64,000 bases of DNA. Origin: Dermabacter vaginalis (GTDB lineage Bacteria; Actinomycetota; Actinomycetes; Actinomycetales; Dermabacteraceae). Positions 1 to 5,856 of the stretch are shown here, one piece after another. The position numbers were made by a program, and so were the translations under genes. The notes below the pieces were generated by a model. It did not search any database. It was given only the letters and a program-made list of their open reading frames with translations, and was not told where the DNA came from. The DNA is taken from NCBI RefSeq assembly GCF_001678905.1, contig NZ_CP012117.1:1798001-1862000 (forward strand), written 5' to 3'. Numbering within the stretch: position 1 is the first letter of the stretch; the number at the start of each line of letters is the position of its first letter.

Positions 1-41
1 GCACGCCTGCGGGAGGCGGGGGTAGCTGCGAGCTGTGCCAT
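1..41 (-). CDS. 5' end of the gene after rsmH (probably FtsL-like), partial
   Basis: An ATG at 41 opens a reading frame that leaves the window at base 1, giving only MAQLAATPASRRR. It begins 2 bp after the rsmH stop, so it is co-transcribed with rsmH. In actinobacterial division clusters the gene after rsmH encodes a small basic, FtsL-like membrane protein, and an Arg-rich start fits. Too little is visible to identify the family from sequence. Confidence 0.45.
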   Translation of the reverse strand, partial: MAQLAATPASRRR

Positions 42-43
42 GG

Positions 44-1015
44 CTATGAAATCTCCGGTGGTGTCGTGCGTTCGATGGCGCGCAAGCGCACGCTCGCCGA
101 ACGCGGGTTGGTTTCTTGCTCGTGTGCGGGCGCCTTCATGGCTCCGCGCTTGACGAGCGAAAAGTTCGGGGCAAACTCTGCGAGGTCAACGGGAAGGCCC
201 GCGGGAGTTTTCGAGGTGCTCGCCGCCACGAACGCTTCCTTGACCATGCGGTCTTCGAGTGAGTGGTAAGACTCGATGACGAGCCGACCGCCGAGCGCTA
301 GTGCCCCGAGGGCACTGTCGAGGGCGTCGCGAAGGATATCGAGCTCCTCATTCACGGCAATCCGCAGCGCTTGAAACGTACGCTTGGCCGGATGGCCACC
401 TGAGTGGAGGGACTTCGCGGGCAGGGACCGCTCGATCGCGCTCACAAGCTGGGGCGAACGCTCAAAGAGCTCCGACGCCCGCTCTTGCACAATTGTGCGC
501 GCGATCCGCCTCGAGAATTTCTCTTCTCCATAGCGGTACAGGATGTTCGCGATGTCCTGCTCGCTCCACGTATTAAGAATGTCCGCGGCGGTAAGCGAGT
601 CGCCGTCGGGATTCATGCGCATATCGAGAGGAGCGTCAACGCTGTAGGCGAAACCGCGCTCGCGTGTATCAATCTGAAAACTCGAGAGACCGAGGTCCAT
701 GAGGATACCGTCAGCCTTCTCACGCCCCGCTTCCGCTAGCGCATCCACGATTCCGTCGTAAGTGGTGTGCACGAGTGTGAAGCGCCCGTCGAAGCCTTCC
801 TGGATCAGGCGCTCGCGAGCGAGGCCGAGCGCTGCTGCGTCACGGTCGATCCCCACGAGGTGGGTGTTCGGAAACGCCTCGAGAACAGCGCACGCGTGTC
901 CCGCCATGCCGAGGGTGCAGTCCACGTAGGTGGAGTTCGCGCGCTCGAGTGCGGGGCGTAGGAGCTCGAGGCACTCCTCGCGCATCACGGGTGCGTGAAG
1001 CTGGGACGCGTCCAT
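44..1015 (-). CDS. rsmH: 16S rRNA (cytosine(1402)-N(4))-methyltransferase RsmH
   Basis: Methylates N4 of C1402 in the ribosomal P site using S-adenosylmethionine. The 323-aa product has the family layout: N-terminal HAPVMREECLELL, a SAM-binding loop around residues 31-42 (VDCTLGMAGH), MDLGLSSFQID near 106-116, and IESYHSLEDRMVK near 245-258. Length is normal. The start is preceded by GAGGGGAGG about 5 bases upstream. It follows mraZ on the same strand across a 152-bp leader that can fold into a long hairpin (candidate mraW RNA), so expression is probably tied to the mraZ promoter plus that leader. Family assignment is very secure. Confidence 0.97.
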   Translation of the reverse strand: MDASQLHAPVMREECLELLRPALERANSTYVDCTLGMAGHACAVLEAFPNTHLVGIDRDAAALGLARERLIQEGFDGRFTLVHTTYDGIVDALAEAGREKADGILMDLGLSSFQIDTRERGFAYSVDAPLDMRMNPDGDSLTAADILNTWSEQDIANILYRYGEEKFSRRIARTIVQERASELFERSPQLVSAIERSLPAKSLHSGGHPAKRTFQALRIAVNEELDILRDALDSALGALALGGRLVIESYHSLEDRMVKEAFVAASTSKTPAGLPVDLAEFAPNFSLVKRGAMKAPAHEQETNPRSASVRLRAIERTTPPEIS

Positions 1016-1092
1016 CGTGCCTCCCCTCGCTCGCTATCGCCATTCGGCGTCGGTTTCCTGATCGTTTCGCGGGTGACGTCATACCGTCAGAC

Positions 1093-1150
1093 ATCTCCTC
1101 GCTTGCGTCCCGCCACCGGGGAAGATGCGTCGGGGCGCAAGCGAAGAGAT
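1093..1150 (-). ncRNA. Hairpin in the mraZ-rsmH leader, candidate mraW RNA motif
   Basis: Bases 1093-1112 and 1131-1150 form a stem of about 20 pairs with two non-Watson-Crick positions. The 18-base loop reads, on the minus strand, ACGCATCTTCCCCGGTGG. It lies 78 bases upstream of the rsmH start and 18 bases past the mraZ stop. The mraW RNA motif is a known actinobacterial cis-element in exactly this place, upstream of mraW/rsmH. The location and stem are seen; membership of the motif is inferred from memory and needs a covariance-model test. Confidence 0.55.
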
Positions 1151-1167
1151 GCCTCGCGGCACGTCGT

Positions 1168-1599
1168 CTAGAACAAACCTGGAACGATCTCGGTTGCCGT
1201 TTGAGCGAAGGCCTCCTCGGTCTCTCCCAGATATGTCTCCCACGCTTCGCTCGACCAGATTTCGATGCGGTTGCCGGCACCAATAACCGTGCATTCGCGA
1301 TCGAGCCCCGCGTATGAGCGAAGGTGCGAAGGAATGGTCACGCGGCCCTGCTTATCCGGCACGACGTCTTCCGCTCCCGAGAGGAGCACGCGAAGGTAAT
1401 CGCGCGCATCCTTGCTCGTGACCGGCGCCTGGCGCAACTGCTCGTGAAGGTTCTCGAACTCCCGCATCGGGTACACCGTCACGCAGTGTTCCTGACCTCG
1501 GGTCATCACGAGCCCCGCCGCGAGCTGATCGCGAAACTTTGCCGGAAAGATGAGCCGCCCCTTGTCGTCGAGCTTGGGCGTGAAGGTGCCAAGAAACAT
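1168..1599 (-). CDS. mraZ: Transcriptional regulator / division protein MraZ
   Basis: First gene of the division and cell-wall cluster. It is a ring-forming DNA-binding protein that represses its own operon. The product carries two AbrB-like repeats, each with a DxxxR motif: DDKGR near residue 12 and DKQGR near 83. The ATG at 1599 is preferred to the in-frame ATG at 1611 because the latter overlaps a GGAGGTG ribosome site five bases before 1599; the resulting 143 aa is the usual family length. Upstream are three 10-bp-spaced GTGG boxes overlapping a candidate promoter, as expected for autoregulation. Confidence 0.96.
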   Translation of the reverse strand: MFLGTFTPKLDDKGRLIFPAKFRDQLAAGLVMTRGQEHCVTVYPMREFENLHEQLRQAPVTSKDARDYLRVLLSGAEDVVPDKQGRVTIPSHLRSYAGLDRECTVIGAGNRIEIWSSEAWETYLGETEEAFAQTATEIVPGLF

Positions 1600-1644
1600 G
1601 GGCACCTCCATTCCCCGTCTCGATCCGGGTGGACCTCTCCTTAC

Positions 1645-1678
1645 GCCCCCACTTTACCCCACTTCCCACCACAAACAA
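1645..1678 (-). promoter_or_regulatory. Candidate mraZ promoter with overlapping MraZ operator boxes
   Basis: On the minus strand TTGTTT (1678-1673) and TAAAGT (1656-1651) are separated by 16 bases, a plausible -35/-10 pair about 50 bases before the mraZ start. Three TGG-type boxes (TGGTGGG, TGGGGTA, TGGGGGC) spaced 10 bp cover the spacer, the -10 and the region after it. Characterised MraZ operators are direct repeats of TGGG with about 10-bp spacing at the mraZ promoter. The match is by eye. Confidence 0.5.
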
Positions 1679-1731
1679 CACCCCATTCACCACATCGTCA
1701 CCAAATCAGCATAAAAACGCAGGCCAGAAAG

Positions 1732-1750
1732 GTGGAGGTAAGTGGAGGAG
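1732..1750 (+). repeat. Solitary copy of the 19-bp GTGGAGG repeat
   Basis: GTGGAGGTAAGTGGAGGAG is a single unit of the same bipartite 19-mer that is tandemly repeated at 1938-2013. It sits about 130 bp upstream of the mraZ start. Further isolated TGGAGG words occur at 1783 and 1912 on the same strand. Confidence 0.75.
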
Positions 1751-1937
1751 ATTCGCCGCACAACCCCTTCAAGGGCCACAATTGGAGGGATTTCCCAGGG
1801 AAAACCCGTCGAACGCATCGTCGAGCTCGAGCGCCCCGCAGACTCAACCTATCTCCTAAACATGCAGGTCAATACGCAGTTTTTGGGTTGCATAAGACCC
1901 CGCGCGCCAGTTGGAGGAACCGCGGCGGGGTGAGGTG

Positions 1938-2013
1938 GTGGAGGAAAGTGGAGGCAGTGGAGAGAAGTGGAGGTGGTGGAGGGAAATGGAGGCAGTGGTG
2001 GAAAGTGGAAGCC
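1938..2013 (+). repeat. Four tandem 19-bp units, GTGG core every 9-10 bp
   Basis: Units begin at 1938, 1957, 1976 and 1995. The first is GTGGAGGAAAGTGGAGGCA; the others differ by 3-4 bases. Each unit holds two GTGG(A/T) half-sites, so eight half-sites follow one another at alternating 10- and 9-bp steps, close to one helical turn each. The array is intergenic, between the 3' end of the DUF3040 gene and the mraZ promoter. The rest of 1679-2176 holds no credible gene; short frames there are low-complexity shadows. Confidence 0.8.
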
Positions 2014-2176
2014 GCGGATGGGCATCGCTCGCAGAGGGGCATCGAGGTTGAGAAAGTTGCAGGGGCACGCCCGAAATCACGGCCTCGAGGTGAGTGTTCA
2101 ACACCCTCAAAAAGAGCAAGCGCTGATGGATGCTGATTCAGCACCCGCGCTTAGCGCTCGTGTCTCACGCTTATGG

Positions 2177-2590
2177 CTAGCGCTCGCGCCCGCGTTCGTC
2201 CCATCGCTGCTCGAGCTTCTTCATGAAGCTCGACTGTGCCTTCGAACCTTTTGCGCCTCGCTTCGAGGCCCCAGAAGTAAAGGACGGATGCATACGGCGC
2301 GGATCATCCAAGGGGATCTGTTTTGGCGATTCCGATGAGAGGCACACAAACGCGCCCACCACCATCACAACGAAGGCGAGAACGCCCAGCCACACCGCGG
2401 GAAGTGACACCGCGAAAATGAGGAGTGCGAGACCGGCGACGATAACGCCACCGCCGAGGGCAAGGCGGCGGGTATTGAAGGACGACGATTTTTCGGGCTC
2501 ACCGAACTGGTGCGCGAGCGTGGGATCATCACTCGAGAGCTGCTTCTCGAGCTCATCGAGAATCCTCTGCTCCTTTTCGGAGAGTGGCAT
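2177..2590 (-). CDS. DUF3040 domain-containing membrane protein
   Basis: A 137-aa protein of a small actinobacterial family of unknown function. The N-terminus MPLSEKEQRILDELEKQL is the DUF3040 hallmark, an acidic amphipathic helix. Two adjacent hydrophobic segments follow at about residues 43-62 and 64-84, then a basic C-terminal tail (SKRGAKGSKAQSSFMKK), suggesting a hairpin membrane protein with cytoplasmic ends. The start has a strong AAGGAGG site. In many actinobacteria it lies between dinB and mraZ, as here. No enzymatic motif is visible. Confidence 0.88.
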   Translation of the reverse strand: MPLSEKEQRILDELEKQLSSDDPTLAHQFGEPEKSSSFNTRRLALGGGVIVAGLALLIFAVSLPAVWLGVLAFVVMVVGAFVCLSSESPKQIPLDDPRRMHPSFTSGASKRGAKGSKAQSSFMKKLEQRWDERGRER

Positions 2591-2730
2591 TGGTGCCTCC
2601 TTACACCGAAGTACAGCGGGCCCTACGAAAGCGCGCGGATGAGGGGTGCTGCTCGGCGGATCGTCGTGGTCTCAGTGTAGGCAGCAAACCTGAGATTTTC
2701 GAAACCGCGTTCACCTAGGAGCACACGACC

Positions 2731-3954
2731 TCAGGCATCGCCATTGCCCGAGTCAGTGCCGTCTTTCGCCTCGAGATCGCGTTTTTCGAGGCCCGATGCG
2801 CGAGCGAGTGCGCTCACCCCAAAGCGTTCCCGGGCACGATCCATGGCCCGATCCACTTCGCCCCACGTTGCAGATCGCCCTTCGAGATCGCCTTGCGCAT
2901 GGACGCTCGAGGCGAAAACGAGATGCTCCGCTCGAACCCCGAGCAAACGCACGGCACCTACGCCCGCGAGTGCTCGCTCACACACCACGAGGGCACGCTC
3001 ACGAAACTCCTCACTCTCGTACACCGGGACGGGGAAGCTCCCCGTGCGCGTGAGAGTCGACCAATCGGGCCGGCGAACCTTGATCGAGACGCTTTTCGCA
3101 GCCAACCCGCGAGTGCGCAGCCGATAAGACACTTCATCTGCCATGCTCGTCGCGATCGAGCGAAGACGCACCGGATCGGCGATATCGGTCGAAAAAGTGC
3201 GCTCCTTGCCAATGCTCTTGTCTTTTGCATTCGCCCCCACGGGCCGCGAATCCTCCCCGCGCGCAAGCGCGAGCAACGCGGGAGCGCCGGAGCCCACAGC
3301 CCTGTGGACAACGCTCGGCGGGAGCGCCGCAAGCTCGCCGACGGTTGCCACGCCCAGGTTCGTAAACTTCTTTTGCGCAACGGGCCCCACGCCCCCGATG
3401 GCCGAAAGCGGCAGTGGTGCGAGGAACGCGGCGGTGCGTTCAGGCTCGACCACGTCAATCCCGTGGGGCTTCGCGCGCGACGAGGCGATCGTCGCAACGG
3501 ACTTCGAGATTCCCACACCGACGGAGCAGGTCAGATGAACCTCGTCCCACACGGCCTGGCGGATGGCCCTCGCGATTTCCTCTGGAGCGCCAAGGAGCCG
3601 CTGCACACCGGAGATATCGAGGTAGGCCTCGTCAACGCTCACCGCCTCCCGAAGCGGCGTGAAACGATCGAGCACCGCCATGATCTGTGCGGAAACTTCA
3701 CGGTAATGCGCGTGACGACCGGGCAAGACGATGAGGTCAGGGCAGAGCGAGCGCGCCCGGCTCATAGGCATCGCCGAGTGCACGCCGTACCGGCGAGCTT
3801 CGTAACTTGCCGTCGCGACGACGCCTCGGGGGCCGTCCCCTCCTACCGCAAGGGCACGGCCTCGAAGGCGCGGATCATCGCGAACCTCAACAGAGGCGAA
3901 GAACGCATCCATATCGACGTGGGCGATGGCACGCGGCCACGGCTCAATAGGCAC
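2731..3954 (-). CDS. dinB: DNA polymerase IV (Y-family)
   Basis: Error-prone translesion polymerase. The 407-aa product has the Y-family catalytic motifs in order: HVDMDAFFASVE near residue 12, SVDEAYLDIS near 104, and the finger/palm segment SVGVGISKSVATIASSRAKP near 140, then helix-hairpin-helix and little-finger regions. The translation start is a GTG preceded by GAGGAGGTGA. It lies 39 bp downstream of the HEPN gene on the same strand and probably shares its promoter, which carries the damage-associated 17-bp motif but no LexA box. A C-terminal beta-clamp-binding peptide was not identified by eye. Confidence 0.95.
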   Translation of the reverse strand: MPIEPWPRAIAHVDMDAFFASVEVRDDPRLRGRALAVGGDGPRGVVATASYEARRYGVHSAMPMSRARSLCPDLIVLPGRHAHYREVSAQIMAVLDRFTPLREAVSVDEAYLDISGVQRLLGAPEEIARAIRQAVWDEVHLTCSVGVGISKSVATIASSRAKPHGIDVVEPERTAAFLAPLPLSAIGGVGPVAQKKFTNLGVATVGELAALPPSVVHRAVGSGAPALLALARGEDSRPVGANAKDKSIGKERTFSTDIADPVRLRSIATSMADEVSYRLRTRGLAAKSVSIKVRRPDWSTLTRTGSFPVPVYESEEFRERALVVCERALAGVGAVRLLGVRAEHLVFASSVHAQGDLEGRSATWGEVDRAMDRARERFGVSALARASGLEKRDLEAKDGTDSGNGDA

Positions 3955-3993
3955 ACTCTCACCTCCTCACACTCGAAAGTTAACCCTACGCGT

Positions 3994-4449
3994 TTAGGCG
4001 GCGAGAGCCTCGAGACCAAGGAGTTCCTCCTTGACCTCGTAGAGATAGGCGAGGGTTTGCTCGGCATGTTCGCGAACATCCCGTTCGCTGATCGCCCCCG
4101 TTGATTCCCAGTACGAGCCGGCGGTGCGGCGAAGTTCCACGAAGCGCGCGGCCTCGCGTGCGCGCACGCGATGCACGCCGCCCATGCGCTCGAGCGCCTG
4201 CCACACGTTGAGTGGGAGCTTTCGCTTTCGTTGCGCATTTGCGCGCTCAATCGCAAGCCCCGCGACCTTGAGTGCCGCGCGGTGGACGCGTTCGAAGCGC
4301 TCCGCCACGTTCAATTCCCTCTCGGCGCTGCTCTCGCGAATGTCGGTTTCAAGAGCGTCGAGCCGATCAAGGCTCGCATTGAGCTGCCGAATTTCCCTGA
4401 GCGCCGAAGGCGCCGCTGAGGTCAAGGTGAGTTGTGGTGTCGATGTCAT
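3994..4449 (-). CDS. SAV_6107-family HEPN domain protein
   Basis: A 151-aa all-helical protein, named for the Streptomyces SAV_6107 family. Helical runs at residues 15-60 and 95-150 match the HEPN bundle, with the family-like segment NVWQALERM near residue 77 and a final helix EHAEQTLAYLYEVKEELLGL. The start was placed at ATG 4449 (GGGGAAG upstream) because a longer frame to 4662 would overlap the divergent gene at 4513. HEPN proteins often bind RNA or nucleotides, but no canonical Rx4-6H nuclease motif is obvious. Position directly before dinB suggests a role in the same damage response, which is inference. Confidence 0.82.
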   Translation of the reverse strand: MTSTPQLTLTSAAPSALREIRQLNASLDRLDALETDIRESSAERELNVAERFERVHRAALKVAGLAIERANAQRKRKLPLNVWQALERMGGVHRVRAREAARFVELRRTAGSYWESTGAISERDVREHAEQTLAYLYEVKEELLGLEALAA

Positions 4450-4486
4450 GCTGCTTCCCCTTTCTCGACACCCACGACAATAGAAA

Positions 4487-4508
4487 GGGGGTGAGACATT
4501 TAAACTCG
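4487..4508. promoter_or_regulatory. Damage-associated 17-bp motif, copy 1 (HEPN-dinB promoter)
   Basis: GGTGAGACATTTAAACT at 4490-4506 lies in the 63-bp gap between the divergent HEPN-dinB operon and the gene at 4513. Flanks are conserved too: 22 bp are identical to the lexA copy. Reading toward dinB, TGTCTCAC is followed after 8 bases by TATTGT, a -10-like hexamer. That arrangement resembles mycobacterial LexA-independent damage promoters (TGTC element, 8 bases, TANNNT). In the other direction TAAACT at 4501-4506 can serve as a -10 for the rightward gene. Confidence 0.7.
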
Positions 4509-4512
4509 AGTC

Positions 4513-5361
4513 ATGGCACGCAACCGTCGACCCAACCGCCTTCCGCTTACCCTCCCCTTCTTTGAGGACATCGACACGACTTTCGGGATCGTACGCCTTG
4601 AGCCAGAAACAGACGGCTCCTACACCGTGATCATCGACGGTATGGAGAGCTCCCACATCCACCCCGACCCCGAGAACCTCGTATTCGAGTACATGAGGTG
4701 GATCGCCTCAATAATCACGACAACCTACCCGAGCGAAAGCCCGCTCAACATCGCCCACCTCGGAGGCGGCGCCGCCTCGCTCCCCCGCGCACTCGCGCAC
4801 CACTTCCCCCATTCACGCAACTCCGTGGTCGAGCTCGACGCGAAACTCATCAGCCTCGTTCGGGAATGGGTCGACCTCCCCGCCTCTCCACGCGTCGCCA
4901 TCCGCGAAGGTGACGCCTTCACCGTTCTCCCCACGCTGCGCTCGGCGCGCTTCGACATCGTGATCCGCGACGTGTTTTCCCATTCCCGCACGCCACTTCC
5001 CATGCGCAGCCTCGAGGCAGGGCGCGAGCAGCGCCGCATTCTGAAGGACGACGGCATGTTTCTCGCGAACATCGCCATGGATCGTGACCAGCGCGAACTC
5101 GCCGACGAGATCGTCACCCTTCGCGAGGCCTTCGGCGACATCGAGCTCATTGCTGAGCCAAGCGCTATAAAGAAAAGGCGCCGTTCAAACTGCATTGCGG
5201 TCTACACCCCCGGCGGGCTGAGCGCCGCCGCGCGCCGCGCGATTCGAACCGACGCCGTCACCGTACGCACGTTGGACCAGAAAACCGTCGATCGGCTCGC
5301 GAGCGGGGGAACCATCGTCGAGCTCGGCGACGATGCGGGCGCGGCAACCGTCGGACATTAA
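4513..5361 (+). CDS. Spermidine synthase-like / class I SAM methyltransferase-fold protein
   Basis: A 282-aa protein with the Rossmann core of the spermidine synthase family: GGGAAS near residue 83, VVELDAKL near 101, REGDAFTVL near 122 and RDVFSH near 138. In true spermidine synthases the first motif is GGGDG and the last carries catalytic Asp residues with Pro; here these positions differ, so aminopropyl transfer is doubtful. Actinobacteria have several such stand-alone proteins of unknown substrate. The start ATG lies only 6 bases after a TANNNT hexamer, indicating a leaderless mRNA. Confidence 0.8.
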   Translation: MARNRRPNRLPLTLPFFEDIDTTFGIVRLEPETDGSYTVIIDGMESSHIHPDPENLVFEYMRWIASIITTTYPSESPLNIAHLGGGAASLPRALAHHFPHSRNSVVELDAKLISLVREWVDLPASPRVAIREGDAFTVLPTLRSARFDIVIRDVFSHSRTPLPMRSLEAGREQRRILKDDGMFLANIAMDRDQRELADEIVTLREAFGDIELIAEPSAIKKRRRSNCIAVYTPGGLSAAARRAIRTDAVTVRTLDQKTVDRLASGGTIVELGDDAGAATVGH

Positions 5362-5365
5362 AAAA

Positions 5366-5392
5366 GTTCCGCACCCGAAACGGGTGCGGAAC
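5366..5392 (-). terminator. Rho-independent terminator of the cold-shock gene
   Basis: A perfect 12-bp stem with a 3-base loop (GTTCCGCACCCG, AAA, CGGGTGCGGAAC). On the minus strand it is followed by six T residues, so it ends the cold-shock transcript; it also separates that gene from the convergent gene that ends at 5361. Confidence 0.9.
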
Positions 5393-5412
5393 GAAAGCCT
5401 AGTGAGGCGAGC

Positions 5413-5619
5413 TTACGCGAGCGAGCGCACGTGCGCGGCCTGCGGTCCCTTGTCGCCGTCGACGACCTCGAACTCGACGCGCTGGCCCTCGTCGAGCGTA
5501 CGGAAACCATCCATGTCGATGCTCGTGTGGTGAACGAAGACATCGGCGCCGCCGCCATCAACCTCGATAAAGCCGAAACCCTTTTCGGCGTTGAACCATT
5601 TAACTGAGCCCTGTGCCAT
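5413..5619 (-). CDS. cspA: Cold-shock domain protein (CspA family)
   Basis: A 68-aa single-stranded RNA/DNA-binding OB-fold protein. RNP1 (KGFGFIEV, residues 13-20) and RNP2 (VFVHHTSI, residues 27-34) are intact. The start at ATG 5619 follows AAGGGGAG, and [18 protein letters not shown] is the canonical N-terminus; the in-frame extension to 5712 has no support. It is monocistronic, ending in a strong terminator. Confidence 0.95.
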   Translation of the reverse strand: MAQGSVKWFNAEKGFGFIEVDGGGADVFVHHTSIDMDGFRTLDEGQRVEFEVVDGDKGPQAAHVRSLA

Positions 5620-5761
5620 GCGTGGACTCCCCTTACTTCTCGTACCAAATTGCGCATAAACACGCGCACCCACCATCATTCCACGCCATGCACATGCGTA
5701 CACAGTTTCCACTCAGCGTGTCGACGCAATTCTCCACTTCGATAGCCGCGGCAGCCTAAGG

Positions 5762-5790
5762 TTGGAACGCTCATGAAAAGCGACCATAAT
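5762..5790 (+). promoter_or_regulatory. Sigma-70-type promoter of the helD-like gene
   Basis: TTGGAA (5762-5767), a 17-base spacer, and CATAAT (5785-5790). It overlaps the codons after an upstream in-frame ATG at 5773, which supports the downstream GTG start. The same -35 hexamer and spacing occur at the lexA promoter. Confidence 0.65.
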
Positions 5791-5802
5791 GGAATGTCGC
5801 TT

Positions 5803-5820
5803 ATGCCCCGCACGGGGCAT
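5803..5820. promoter_or_regulatory. Perfect inverted repeat in the helD-like 5' leader
   Basis: ATGCCCC, GCAC, GGGGCAT: 7-bp arms with a 4-base centre, beginning about 7 bases after the predicted transcription start. Position suggests an operator or an early RNA hairpin. Some actinobacterial HelD/HelR genes are controlled by a rifamycin-associated palindrome, but this sequence is not a clear match to it. Confidence 0.5.
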
Positions 5821-5856
5821 GCAAGTGGATCATGTCCCATCCTGGAAGGACCCCAC

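Noticed and set aside
1938-2013. CRISPR array
   Set aside because: Units are 19 bp and contiguous, with no unique spacers and no cas genes in the window.
5803-5820. Canonical rifamycin-associated element
   Set aside because: The palindrome's arms do not match the motif as I remember it; reported only as an unassigned inverted repeat.
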